Shown piece by piece: positions 12,900 through 24,307 of a DNA stretch of 64,000 bases. The stretch covers positions 12,516,409 to 12,580,408 of the forward strand of contig OY987250.1 of NCBI GenBank assembly GCA_963920765.1. Reading direction: 5' to 3'. Each line of letters starts with the position of its first letter. Positions within the stretch are counted from its first letter, which is position 1. A model generated the notes under the pieces. The model saw only the letters and a list, made by a program, of their open reading frames with translations. It was not told the DNA's origin and made no database searches. This stretch comes from Ulota crispa (taxonomy: Eukaryota; Streptophyta; Bryopsida; Orthotrichales; Orthotrichaceae). A program made the position numbers and the translations under genes.

Positions 12900-13530
12900 A
12901 AGTACTTTAACAAATTCCATAAAGATTTTAAAAAGATTCTCAAAGATTCCAAAAAGGTTCTTGAAAATTCTTAGAGATTTTCAAAGATTTTTTGAATTTC
13001 AAAAAAGATTCTCAAAAGATTCCCAAAGATTCTCAAAAGATTTCCAAAGATTCTCAAAAGATTCCCAAAGATTCTCAAAGATTCTCAATTGTTCTCAAAC
13101 ATTGTCAAAGATTCCAAAAAAACTTGAGAAGATTCCCAAAGATTCCAAAAGATTCTCAAAGATTCTAAAAAGATTCTCAAAGATTCTCAAAGATTCTCAA
13201 AGATTCTTGAAGATTCTCAAAGATTCTCAATTGTTCTCAAACATTTTCAAAGATTCTAAAAAAACTTGAAAAGATTCCCAAAGATTCCAAAAGATTCTCA
13301 AAGATTCTCAAAGATTTTCTAAGATTCCAAAAAAACTTGAAAAGATTCCAAAAGATTTCCAAAGATTCATGAAGATTCCTAAAAGATTCTCAAAGATTCT
13401 ATAATCTCAAAAAGATTCTTAAATATTCTTAAAAATCATGAAAAGATTCTCAATTATTCCCAAAAGATTCTTGAAGATTCTTAAAGATTCACAAAATATT
13501 CCCAAAAGATCTTCAAAAGATTCCAAAATT
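12900..13530. repeat. degenerate tandem array of aaagattctc
   Basis: Dozens of imperfect copies of a roughly 10-bp unit, aaagattctc, with variants such as aaagattcca and gaagattctt. A longer higher-order unit of about 130 bp (containing ttgttctcaaac and aaaaacttgaaaag) is repeated around 13080-13330. The array lies in the right half of the CACTA element and may be an expanded subterminal binding-site array. The 102-codon open frame here only reflects the periodic Lys/Asp/Ser/Phe-coding repeat. Confidence 0.85.
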
Positions 13531-14127
13531 TCTGTTGATTTAGATAATGGTATCCAAATCAACAGAACGTATTTAGTTTTTTACAGAATTCTGTTAAATT
13601 AGTCAATTAACGTGGGCAAGTGCCCAAATCAACAAGAAACTGTTGGTTTTCTGTTGTTTTGGAAGGAGTTTTCTACTAGTGTTACTTTCCATAATGTTGA
13701 GAGCTCTTGGAAATGAGCCTCAAATACACTAGATCTTGGAGAAAATTTTACATTAGAAATTCATTTACAAAATTGTAGAAGTGATTTTGAAAAGTAGTAA
13801 TTATATATTTGAGTTATGTATGTTATGTACTCTAAGCTCATATTTTTTTGGTAACCATTTTTTAAGATTTGATATGTGAAAAGAGGATAGAAAGACTTTA
13901 AGTCATTTTGCATTTTTAGCACCTTCATGATCAAACATTATAATCTTTTAATCCATAAATGATATTGTTGTATTTTCTTTTCTTATGTGATCCCTAACAT
14001 ATCTAGTTTGAATTTATATGGTTACAATTTATAAAAAGTTGATACACTTATCAAAATGTTGGCTTTGAGTTCAATTTAGAATAGGTTTCTAGAAGCTCAT
14101 AAAGGACCTTAGACATTTGGGGGTTAA

Positions 14128-15232
14128 GAAACATACATTGGTAAAAGAAATGGTAGATTTAATTATATAGATATCATTTTTGACTTATGGTTTACAACTT
14201 CTACTCAAAATTCTATTTTCACCTATCTTTTTATGAAATATTTATTAATTTGCCTTTACATTTTTAAAATAAAGACTCTACTTTTCTCAAACCAAGTATA
14301 TAGAGTCAATTTGTGAAATAATTAGTTTAACAAATGTCTTTTCAATATGCTACAATATTGTCATGACCCTTGATGGATGAATGGTTGATGGATGAAGGAT
14401 TGATGGATGAATGATTGATGGATGAACTCATGCACAATGAAATGTGAATTAGTGTACAAAGAGAAAAGCCTTGAAGGTGAACATTTTTGGATGATGAATT
14501 TGTTCATTTGGAGTTAGACAACTCCACTTGGATGACAAGGATACTACACTTGAGGACAAAGGTATGGGATGTACCTTTGAGGACAAGTGTACGGAATGCA
14601 TCTTTGAGGACAAGTGTATGAGATGTACAAATTGAGGACAAAGACATGGTATGTACACTTGATGATAAGTATCAGGATGACTTGATGATAAGTATCATGA
14701 TAATTTGATGACAAGTGTATGGAATGCAACTTTGAGGACAAGTGTACTGGATGTACTAACTTGAGGACAAAGACATGATATGTACACTTAATGACAAGAC
14801 AAAGAGTAGAATTTGGAGTTAGACAACTCCAAGTAAAAGATGAGATTTGATATGAGTTACATTTAGAATATTTCTAAATGTAACTAAGACTTTTACCTTA
14901 GCAAAGGGTTAAAGATGAATGTTAAAGATAGGAAGATAAAGTAATCCTAATTTTATGAAAGGATTGATAGTATAAGATGGAGCTTGGAGGGTGAAGAGAT
15001 TAATTCTTGTTGGGAATTAATCTCTCTCTATGGTTTGGTGGTTGAGCTCCTTGTGATTGTTATAGTTTTATAGATAGATTATTGTTTTATAGGAGTATTT
15101 GGATGATTGAAGTTATGGACTTGAGGAGGTACGTAACACATATTGTTGGAGCATGCAAAAGGAGCTAAGTTTAAAATGATATAACATCAAGGTTTCATGC
15201 TGCTCACGCACTGTTTCTTCCTATACAAGATA
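14128..15232. other. intergenic DNA with minisatellites
   Basis: Apart from the minisatellites at 14366-14800, this stretch is AT-rich without a recognised gene, promoter or RNA. Confidence 0.5.
14366..14800. repeat. minisatellites gatggatgaatgatt and ttgaggacaagtgta
   Basis: Bases 14366-14425 hold four imperfect copies of a gatggatgaatgatt unit. Bases 14540-14790 hold about nine imperfect copies of a 24-28-bp unit around ttgaggacaagtgtatgg, with variants such as ttgatgataagtatca. An identical phrase ttggagttagacaactcca occurs on both sides (about 14508 and 14814), bracketing the array as a duplication. No gene is supported: the antisense frames simply read the repeat. Confidence 0.75.
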
Positions 15233-15236
15233 TTAA

Positions 15237-16159
15237 CCCCTAAAGGACTGAGCCATTTTTTCAGTGAAAATCACTCAAAACTGCTAGTTTGGGGGGTTAA
15301 TAAGAAGGTACTTTTTTTTAAAAAAATTTTGGGAAACCCAATTGTAGGATCTTGCCCTACACTGGATTAGGTACTTGTGGAAAAAAATCAGGTCATTCCA
15401 GATGGAGATGAGTGAGATATTTACATCTAAAGTGAAAAGAAAAGTTTTTTTTCATGTTGCCCAAATTTTCAGAAGCCTTTGACCACTCTTATAACAAAAA
15501 ACTTGCTCTATGCAAATTTGCACTTTATATTTCCCATGTGTGAAATCAAGTTAGGTATGGGTGGGAGAATTTTCAAATCAATTGGAACTACACAACACAT
15601 GGGAAAAATCACTAAGTAAAAAGAAGTAGAGAATTAGTCAAATCACTAAATTGTTAAGAATTTAATTATTAAAATGAAAATTGCAAATCCTAATGGTCAA
15701 AATGTTGTGACAAACAATCAACTTCCTTTGGTTTAATTTTTTTTCCAAAATAATGAAAACTGAGTAAAATAAAGGACTTCAAAGTTTATTTTAGAGTAGA
15801 AAATCCATAACTGCCCGCAGACAAAAACTCCTCATAACTTTGATCTCATTGATTGAAATTGAATGGTTCAAAGCTGATCACCTATAAAAATAATTTGAAG
15901 ATCCAATTTCAAATTTTAAAAAAATGAAAATTTAAAGAAGTTTTTGAGCTGCCCAAGTGGGCAGTCTTCCCCAACTTTTCAGAGATTATTGCGTAACTTC
16001 TTCAGTAATTTTTGGAATGAGGAAAAAATTAGATGCCCGCGTAGATCTTTGAATTGTCCACCTTTAATAAAAGTTTCAAAAAATCACACAGAGTAGCTTA
16101 TCCAAAGGTACATGCCTAAACTCCCACTTGTCCCCGAAGGGACAACAGTCCTTTAGGGG
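15237..16159. mobile_element. TTAA element, about 920 bp
   Basis: TTAA (15233-15236) is followed by CCCCTAAAGGACTGAGCC. The right end reads agtcctttagggg followed by TTGA, a one-base change from TTAA. The right third (about 15790-16159) matches one arm of the fold-back elements at 9348 and 19928. The left part, with gccattttttcagtgaaaa, matches 23071-24307 and, inverted, 51322-52250. No coding sequence. Confidence 0.75.
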
Positions 16160-16382
16160 TTGATGACTGATGATTGGGAAAAACCAAGTGCCAAATGCCC
16201 TCTTAAAAGTAACCAATTCAATCTCCCATCTTTATACTGTAGACATATCTTCATTGTAAATGGCTTGCATTAGGGATGATTCACATTATGTTTCATGTTC
16301 CAATTCTACAAGTTCCTGTTTCAAAATAATATTCCCACTTTATTAGGTTGTAAGTGCAAGAACAAATATAAAAATTTGTTTA

Positions 16383-17299
16383 GCCCCTAAAGGCCCAAGG
16401 AGCCCACTTTGGGCTTTATGAGAACTCACGCAAGCTCTATTGACTTCATAATTTGGAAAATTTTCATAAATTTTTTAGGATGGATGCTACTCATCATAAT
16501 CTACATGTGAAGCTTTATTTCATGTCATTCCAATAAGTAATGCAAAAGTTATGAGGTTTTTTCAATTTCAATGTCAAACCGGGCATTAAAAAATACATTC
16601 TAAAATTTTTATTTTTATTTTTATAGAATTGTATAGATTGATACCTACTCAAAAAAAATTGAACCGCTCAAATCCAAGTAATGAGGTAAGAGTTACAAGG
16701 AGTTTTCTTTTGCGGGCAATGAAGGTAGGAAGAGGGTAGAAAAAAAAAAAAAAAAGTTATCTTTTACTCTCAATTTTGAAAATTTTCAAATGAAAATGAA
16801 AATGGAAGTTACTAATTATTTGTTAGAGCATTTTCACCATTGGGATTAACAATTTTCAAATTCTTCCAAAATTTATTAGCATATTAGTTATATCTTTCAT
16901 TCATCAATATCTTTCACTTTACAATTTTTGTAAAAATGAATCCAACGTTTTTTTTGGTCAATTTTTTTTTATATATGCTTTCAACCCATTTTCCAACATA
17001 TTGCAAAAATTGCATAAGAAATACAACATACAGGTTTTTCTCTAAAAAGTTTGAAAAACAAAACTTCACCTTCTAGAAGGACTAGAAAAGCCTACATTTT
17101 GAAGTTTAGGCACATTGATCTTGCAATTGGTGGGGATGTTCATTCTAAAATTTTGGGACAATGTACTTGTGCAAATCAACTAAAAGATCCTATGGTTGGA
17201 TTTGTGAAAAAGTAAGTTTCAATGAAGATTTTAACCTTGTTTTTGGGACTAGTATTTTGAAGCAGTTTTGAGCCTCTAAACACAAAAGAATTTTAGGGG
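16383..17299. mobile_element. probable TTAA element, about 917 bp
   Basis: TTAG then CCCCTAAAGGCCCAAGG on the left, and ttttagggg followed by TTAA (17300-17303) on the right. Only about nine terminal bases match as inverted repeats, so the pairing of these two ends is less certain than for its neighbours. It contains a run of 17 A residues near 16739. No gene. Confidence 0.5.
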
Positions 17300-17508
17300 T
17301 TAAACCATTCAAAAAATAAAAATACTAGAATTTGGCTCTCAACTTGAATTTTTTTTCTTTCTAAAATTACTTTCCTGAAGTCAAGTCCCATTATTGAGTA
17401 CCCAAATCAATGAAAAGCGTTACCATGTGTGTTTCTGAGTGGACCCAAACTTGGGGAGTAGTTCAAGCAAAAAGTCAATCTCCAACCTCTCAACCAACTA
17501 GAGTTTAA

Positions 17509-17749
17509 CCCTTGAGCGCCCAAAGTTGAAACTCAAAAAGCTTGACTTGTGTGCAATCAAAGTGCCCTTGTGGATTGAAAAATACAATCTACAAGATCCG
17601 ACCATATGAATTGTTAATGGAAAGCGTCTCCATCACGTTGGACTCAATTGGAAGTGGTTTCACCGAATGTGCAATGAGATTATATTGGTCAAAATTGAGG
17701 TGACCTAGCATTTTGAGAAACATTATAATGTCTCTTGGGCACTCAGGGG
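17509..17749. mobile_element. TTAA element, 241 bp
   Basis: TTAA at 17505-17508 is followed by CCCTTGAGCGCCC, and the right end gggcactcagggg is followed by TTAA at 17750-17753. The inverted ends and length match the elements at 18971-19923 (after removing its nested insertions) and 28049-28290. No coding sequence. Confidence 0.75.
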
Positions 17750-17753
17750 TTAA

Positions 17754-18966
17754 GCATCTAAAACGACTTGGGATGGATGGGACATAGTGTGAATAGCTCA
17801 TTGGAATTTAATTTGCTACATCACTCCCTACATTGGGTATAACTAGTTATATACCTAAACTAAGGAATTTGAGGAATCAACGTCAATTGCAAATAAATTG
17901 TGTGGCTAGGATCTAAATGTTTAAAAAATTCCTAATGCACAATGTTCCTCTTTTCACAAGTGCAAACCAGTTTTTTTTCCAATATTGGTTGGTTTCATCC
18001 TCTTCCTTCTAAAATCTTTAGATCTTTTCTTCTAGTATAATGGTTGCATCGATCATTACTTTTAAACTGATTTTTATTTACTTTTTAATCAGAATCATCT
18101 TATGTCATAAAATTGAACATTTGCAGTCTATTTTAATTTATTTCTATTAACACATACCGGTATTGAACTTGGCAAACCCTTTCACCATATGTAGGTTATA
18201 AACCATTTTTAACTTGTAAAATTTTAATTGGTATCAATAATGAAAAAAATCCTCAAAATAATGTTAAAATTGTTACAAGTTTACATTAAGGAATTTTCAC
18301 CTTCATCTATTACCTCATTTGATGCCTATCCAATACGTTTCTAAGATTTTGTAAATAAATATTAAGAACTTTTATCATTCTTTTAGAAAACAATGCCACT
18401 TATTTCTATAGACTCAAAGTTTTTGGTTGATCCTTTTGTAACCATTTGCACAACACACTCCAACTTTGTTATTGCCGTGCAATTTTGTTGCTATTTTATC
18501 AATGCAGTTATCTTGAGAAAACCAAATTTTCACATGAAAAGTGCAAATTAGGAAGCAAAAGGACCAAGAGACTAGCAATTGGGAAAGAGGAGAGTTGCAA
18601 GCAACAAGGGGGTGGAGTACTATAAGTTACTTATTACCAAACCTCAAATTGCTCTCCTGGCCTACTGCTCCAACAATATTCCAAATCTGCACTTGCCCAA
18701 TCTCAAAGCATCACTAGCATTGCACATCATGCTTGACACTTCAAGAGATTATGTTTATTTTTGAAAAGTTCTCAAAATTCTTTTTTTTCACCTTTGCATT
18801 TTAAATGTGTCCCATAAATAGTCATTTGGTCATTCACTGAGGGGAGTATAAGATAAATTTCACTGAACTTAGGTTGAGTGATGTTTTGAAGGATCATTAC
18901 TTGACACACTAGGATGGAACATAATGAGAACACTCTGGGGGGCGTAGAGCACTTATCATTCATGCT
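17754..18966. other. intergenic DNA, nothing recognised
   Basis: AT-rich sequence between two TTAA elements. The open frames at 18579-18764 and 18772-18963 are short, without recognisable domains or splice context. No repeat structure stands out. Confidence 0.5.
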
Positions 18967-19187
18967 TTAATCCTTGAGCACCCATGATAAAACGTGGGAT
19001 TTTTGAAGATTGTCTAGATGAAGTGGCGCTACTTCCTAAGAAAGAGAATCAAGGCAATCTCACCACTGGAAAATGGAAAGAGGTAGGGTCCGCATCAAAT
19101 GGAACAAATTTTGGAATAATCCACCTTACAGTCCAAAAGTTTATAGCGGTCAATTCAACATGGTTTGAGCATTCTTAGCACCCCGTA

Positions 19188-19897
19188 AGGTAGGAACACC
19201 CATAAGTGTTAGTTTAAGGGTTTTGAACATGATGACTATTAATAGACATCTAGCAAATTATGGGATCTTGTTAGCAACATAGAAATAATAAGTGCACTTT
19301 CGAATGTATTATTAAGATACTATGAGAATAAGTTATGAATTTTTAACCCTTAAAGGACCGTTGGGTGATCGTGGCCTGCCCACACTGTAGGTTCAACAGT
19401 AATTATACTATAGCTTCAACAGTAATTATACTGTAGCTTCAACAGTGTTTTGGTTGATGGGCACCAATAGTATTGCTTCTAAAAGTTTCAAAAGTCAATA
19501 GTGCATGCCGACCTCATGAAAATTACAATAAAGGCAGCTTGAGACCTAATACCATGATTTTGAATTTTCTCACAATTTGAGTTACCTAAAAATATGAGCA
19601 TATTTGATAAGATGGTTTTTTGCCTTCTATGATGGATCATGTGTTTATAGTCACTTTGGAAAAAAAATAGATGAAAAACGATTTTCTTTGTTGTACAAAT
19701 TTTTTTTTCAGGGCCAAAGGACAATAATTGTCCTCATGGGCGTTTAGGGGTCAAAGAGCAAACTGCCATTGTACCCATAACCAACACTAAGGTTTCATGT
19801 TCACATATTGTACATCCTTGTAATTACATCTATTTACTTCTACAGATTTTAGAGGTGACGGTTATGGGAACACTAACGCTTATGGGTGTTCCTACCT
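19188..19897. mobile_element. TA-flanked AGGTAGG-family element
   Basis: It begins AGGTAGGAACACCCATAAG and ends as the inverse (cttatgggtgttcctacct), with TA on each side. Its relative at 23875-24188 is 314 bp and lacks the internal insertion. The TA target is as in the Tc1/mariner-Stowaway group, but the termini are not those of classic Stowaway. No coding sequence. Confidence 0.78.
19347..19750. mobile_element. TTAA element inserted in a TA element
   Basis: TTAA (19343-19346) is followed by CCCTTAAAGGACCG. The right end cgtttagggg is followed by TCAA, one change from TTAA. The copy of the host element at 23875-24188 has a single TTAA at this exact position (24032-24035), so the duplication of TTAA on insertion is seen directly. 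It includes two to three copies of a 23-bp unit with cttcaacagtaattatac. It is related, in inverse orientation, to 34960-35512. Confidence 0.85.
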
Positions 19898-19927
19898 TAT
19901 ATCGCATGTGGGGCGCTCGGGGGTTAA

Positions 19928-20646
19928 CCCCTAAAGGACCAAGCCCCCTTTTTGAGGACAAATAGGATTTTGGGCACGTACCTATGGCTAAACTACTTTG
20001 CGTGATTTTTTGAAACTTTTATGGGAGATGGAGAATTCAAAGATCCGTGTGGGCATCTAATTTTTACCTCATTCCAACATTTATTGAAGAAGTTAAAAAT
20101 GAATTTATGAGAATTTTAGTTCAACGGGTAGCCTAAAAACTTTTTAAAAAATTTCATTTTTAAAAAATAAAAATTTGAGGTTAGTTCTTTAGACTTATGT
20201 AAATGTGGGAAGTTTTGAATCATTCAATTCTAATTGATGAGATGAAAGTTATGAGAAGTTTTAGTTTGCGTGTAGGCATTGTTTTGAGATTCTCCACACC
20301 TACCTGCAAACTAAAACTTCTCATAACTTTCATCTCATCAATTAGAATTGAATGATTCAAAGCTTCCCACATATATGTAAGTCTAAAGAACTAACCTCAA
20401 ATTTTTATTTTTAAAAAATGCAAATTTTAAAGAAGTTTTTGGGCTGCCCACCAAACAAAAATCCTCATAAATTCATTGTTAACTTCTTCAATAAATGTCG
20501 AAATGAGGTAAAAATTAGATGTCCACACAAATCTTTGAGTTCCCCATCTTTCATAAAAATTTCAAAAAATTATACAAAGTAGTTTAGCCACAAGTGCATG
20601 CCCGAAATCCCGAAAGTCCCCCGAGGGGACTTTGGTCCTTTAAGGG
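19928..20646. mobile_element. long fold-back TTAA element
   Basis: TTAA (19924-19927) then CCCCTAAAGGACC; the right end ggtcctttaaggg is followed by TTAA (20647-20650). The two about 355-bp arms are inverse copies meeting near 20287, like the palindrome at 9348-10078. No coding sequence; its RNA would fold into one long hairpin. Confidence 0.85.
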
Positions 20647-20650
20647 TTAA

Positions 20651-21545
20651 GAGTGTGAGAATCTCAAAAGACAACGTTGGAGATGCTCTCATACAATTAC
20701 GGAATTTCCTACTTCTAAATCATTCAACCAAATGAAACCCTATCTTATAGAAAGACGACCATCTAAAACCCTTCAAACTTGAATAAAACAATAACAAATC
20801 CAACAAGCTTTTATGAGCATTAGATTCTGGACTTATATTAAAATTCCAGCTTTAGATCCTTCCCGTTCAGAATCCAAGCGGTTATTCTACCGTACCCACT
20901 GGCTCACTCTAGTTACCGGCTCAGTGTGAACTAGATGCCGGTCATGTCCCCCGTGGTTCCCAATGGTTCCTTGCGTCGATATATGTTTCTTTCGAGTTCC
21001 CGAGGCCCGTTCGCCAACAGAACCGACTGGCAATGACGACGCGGTGCATCTGTCGGTTGCTAGGGCGGTAGTGCCGCGTGAAGGTTTAGATGTCGACGCG
21101 TGGCGAGAAAGGCGTGTTTATTGGCGAGGGCACTTTAGGTACTGTATGTTCTTCATGAGATCCAGCAGGGTTTGTCGGCGGAATCGTGGCGGAAATAGGG
21201 AGGGCGCTGACTGGGTGGATGAAACTAGATGCCACTAGATGATTTTCATCAATTTTCTCGCTGCCCACCTGCTCCGCTGCCTCCGCACTCCGCAGCATCC
21301 ACACCCGTGCAAGAAAACTTCACGACCACTGAATTTTTTGAGGGTTGAATTTAAAGAGTGGGCTATGTATTTACACCAAAAATCATGCATGTAAGAATAT
21401 TGTTTTAGTATACACAAGAGATAAATGAGTTTTTTTTGCGTGTTGTCAAATGTTTGTGAAGCAAATTGCAAGGGGTTGCAAATATTTTGAAGGAATAGTG
21501 ACTCAGTTATTATACTTTTTTTTCTAACTAAGGTGGTTTAATCCC
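20651..21545. other. GC-richer island of unknown nature
   Basis: Bases 20860-21320 are clearly richer in G+C and CpG than the surroundings. They contain opposing open frames (20963-21238 plus; 21086-21304 minus) of about 70-90 codons. Neither resembles a family I recognise and neither has clear splice sites. The island may be a fragment of a gene or promoter carried or left behind among transposons. I assign no function. Confidence 0.4.
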
Positions 21546-21549
21546 TTAA

Positions 21550-21768
21550 CCCTTAAAGGACCATAATATATACAATGCCGTATAATTGGTATTTGCTACC
21601 AAAAATAAGTTTTAATTTGGGATGTCCAATAGCTCACTTGAATGGCTTTGATATATTCTCCAGCTTCTTTGCTGATCTCAAATGTAGTAAAGGTGTGAAT
21701 CTAGTCCAAATACAAGATAAACACCTTGTATTTTACTGGTTGCATCGGCACGCTGTGTCTTTTAGGGG
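21550..21768. mobile_element. short TTAA element, 219 bp
   Basis: TTAA (21546-21549) then CCCTTAAAGGACC, and the right end tcttttagggg then TTAA (21769-21772). It belongs to a roughly 220-240-bp family with 37365-37585 (same orientation) and 26025-26259 (inverse). They share tatttgctaccaa and tctcaaatgtagtaaaggtg. The 65-codon frame inside is not a gene. Confidence 0.82.
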
Positions 21769-21772
21769 TTAA

Positions 21773-23067
21773 AAGAGCATAGATTAATCTTAATTCCAAA
21801 AACCGTGAAGTTGAGTTAGAAAGTGAAATACAACAGAAGAATCAAACAATGAATCTCAAACGAGAGTTGTAAACTACAATATCTAAACTACAATATCTAA
21901 ATCATATCTTGTATGATTGGATGTACCATTGCATTCATCAATATTTATCAAAATATTTAATAATTAATAATTGGGATAACCTTTTGAAATGGAACGAATT
22001 TTAATGATTTTCATAATATTTTCTTCTTGGTATACATAACGTTGAGTGTTTAATAGATGATTTTAAATGAATCATAACTATGGTTTGGAGTTTTTCTGAA
22101 ATGGTCATTACTTGATTAGAAAAGCTTGTGTTTGCTAAAACAAATAATACTTACTTACTGAATTATAGAATTATTGTAAATGTTCTTTTTGAGAATAAAT
22201 ACTGAATAAATGCTAAAAACCAACACAAGAATCTTGTAACATGTGGATGGATAAAATTAAACATTTTGTACTTAAGGGAATTGTTTACATTTGCTAATCG
22301 TTTGAAATCTGCCTTTTGGTTTGTAAGGGATTAACATTTTAAATAGTAATTGATGTGATTCCAAAATCTATATGGGCTATATTTCAAAAATACAATTGTA
22401 GTATCAAAACATTGTCCAAGTAAAGGTAGGGTAAAAAGAATTTTATAAATTATCACTTTATGAAGACGGCACCTACAAATTTATTATGAATAGCCCTATG
22501 CAATATCCAAAATGGTTTGTGACTCCACTTCATTGACGTTAATTTCTTATCCACCATTACGTCAATTTCTTATCCACCATTACGTCAATTTCTTATCCAC
22601 CGTTTTGAACATTCAAACTCTTTGTTTTGCATTCAAATGTCGGGCCAACGTTACCATAGGTTGATAGCATGTTTGCTTTAAGAATATTTTGGAATTAGAA
22701 AGTGGTTTTGGGAACTTGCTTTTCATACTCAAGCTTTATCTATATAAAGTACGGAAGAATTTAAAGGAAATTTTAAAGTAGTGAACTCAATGCTTTGAGT
22801 TATTCATCTTGGATACAGTGTACGTACAATTCATCATACAGTATGTAGAAGTTGATTGAGGGAGCAATTCCTGTAGTGATATTGCATGTGTAACTTTACT
22901 AACTTCCAACTATTTCCAAAATTCTTAGGTTTCAAAAAGAAAAATTGAGTCATCATTAATTTCAACAAGTCGTTAATTCTAAAAAATATATAGTAATCAC
23001 AAGATTTGCCTTTTCCCTAGAAATAAATGCACCACCAACGAATTATTTTAACTATCTACTTTATAAT
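21773..23067. other. intergenic DNA with a small tandem repeat
   Basis: AT-rich, without a recognised gene. Bases 22537-22605 hold three copies of a 23-bp unit (acgtcaatttcttatccacc plus a short linker). Otherwise no feature can be supported. Confidence 0.5.
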
Positions 23068-23070
23068 TTG

Positions 23071-24307
23071 CTCCTAAAGGACCAAGCCATTTTTTCTGTG
23101 AAAAACACAAAAAACTGCCACTTTTGGGGAAGCAAGTACAATGGTAAGAAAAAAAGTTTTTTACAAGAATTCAACCGTAAGATCTTATAGTACACTACAG
23201 GAGGTACACATGGTAAAATTTTTAGCTCAATTTACACAAAAATGAGTGAGATATTTACTTTTGAATTGTAGAAAAAGGTTTTTTTGGTTGCTGCCCAGAA
23301 ATTTCAGAAGGCTTTGACCACTCTTAGGTTAAAAAAAATTACTCTACATAAAGTTGTGGTTTATTTTTTCCATGTAGGAGACCAAGTTAGGTATGTGTGG
23401 GAGAATTTTCAAATCAATTGGAACTATACAACACATGGGAAAAAATAGTAAGTAAAAAGAAGTAGAGAATGAGTCAGAACACTAAATTTTTAAGTATTTA
23501 ATTATAAAAATGAAAAATGCAAATCCCAATGGTTATAATGTTGTGATAAACAATCTACATCCTTTGGTTTTGTTTTTTTTCCAAAACATTGAAAATTGAG
23601 TAAAATAAAGGACTTCAAAGTTTATTTTAGAGTAGAGAATCTAGAACTACCCGCAAACAAAAACTCCTTATAACTTTCATCTCATCTATCAAAATTGAAT
23701 GATTCAAAAGCCCTCATGTCTATATAAGTCTAAAGAACCTATTTCAGATTTTTATTTGAAAAAAATGAATTTTTTAAAGAAGTTTTTGGCTGCTTGGGAG
23801 CAGCTTTTTCTAGATTTTCATGCATAACTTCTTCAATAAATGTCGGAATGAAGAAAAAATTACATTCCCACGTAAGGTATGTACACCCATAAGCGTCAAA
23901 CTAAGGGTTTTGAACATGATGAATATCAATAAACAACTAGCAAATTATAAGATCCTTTTAGGAATAGAAAAATAATAATTTTGCACTCTCAAATGTATTA
24001 TTTGGATACTTTGAGAATAAGTTGTGAATTTTTAAATAGCAAACTGCCATTGTACCCATAACTACTTTCAAGATTTTATGATCACATGTTGTACATCCTT
24101 GTCATTACATCTATCCACTTGCACAGATTTTCCAAGATTTCAAAGGTGACGGTTATGGGGACAATGACGCTTATGGGTGTACATACCTTAGATTTTTGAA
24201 TTCCTCACCTTCAATAAAAGTTTGAGAAAATCACGCAAAGTAGTTTAGCCATAGGTACATGCCCGAAATCCCATTTGTCCCCCGCAGGGGCAATGGTCCT
24301 TTAGGAG
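23071..24307. mobile_element. TTAA-family element with a nested TA element
   Basis: The left end CTCCTAAAGGACCAAGCC (preceded by a mutated target) and the right end ggtcctttaggag followed by TTGA frame a relative of 15237-16159. The nested AGGTA element at 23875-24188 accounts for the extra length. No coding sequence. Confidence 0.72.
23875..24188. mobile_element. TA-flanked AGGTAGG-family element, uninterrupted copy
   Basis: Starts AGGTATGTACACCCATAAG, ends as its inverse, flanked by TA (23873-23874 and 24189-24190). It is the uninterrupted counterpart of 19188-19897; its TTAA at 24032-24035 marks the point where the other copy carries a TTAA element. Confidence 0.8.

Larger units (their letters stand above)
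10763..13681. mobile_element. non-autonomous CACTA element, 2.9 kb
   Basis: It starts CACTAGTAGAAAA and ends ttttctactagtg, a perfect 13-bp inverted pair of the plant CACTA type. The 3-bp target duplication TTA is present at 10760-10762 and 13682-13684. Subterminal regions contain repeated ctgttgattt/aatcaacag words at both ends. The interior carries a tandem array (12900-13530), a nested MITE (11657-12069) and a reversed B-box-like site (about 11070-11095). No transposase frame is present, so it depended on an enzyme made elsewhere. The frames at 11283, 11738 and 12961 are not credible genes. Confidence 0.88.
10557..14123. mobile_element. TTAA element split by a CACTA insertion
   Basis: TTAA at 10553-10556 is followed by CCCCTAAAGGCC, and the right end ttagacatttggggg is followed by TTAA at 14124-14127. 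When the CACTA element inside (10763-13681) is removed, the remaining about 650 bp matches, in inverse orientation, the uninterrupted element at 37824-38465. Shared text includes caagattttgtgcaaggg and cctcaaatacactaga. No coding capacity is seen. This places the CACTA insertion later than the TTAA insertion. Confidence 0.75.
18971..19923. mobile_element. TTAA element with two levels of nested insertions
   Basis: Outer ends: TTAA (18967-18970) then TCCTTGAGCACCC, and gggcgctcggggg then TTAA (19924-19927). This is the 241-bp family of 17509-17749. Within it sits a TA-flanked element (19188-19897), which itself holds a TTAA element (19347-19750). The right-hand TTAA is shared with the next element, starting at 19928, so two insertions abut. 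Confidence 0.78.

Noticed and set aside
12961..13269. 102-codon plus-strand open frame
   Set aside because: It is the aaagattctc tandem array read in frame; composition is periodic and there is no domain.
14449..14741. Cys/Ser/Pro-containing minus-strand frames
   Set aside because: Both read the 24-28-bp minisatellite in different frames.
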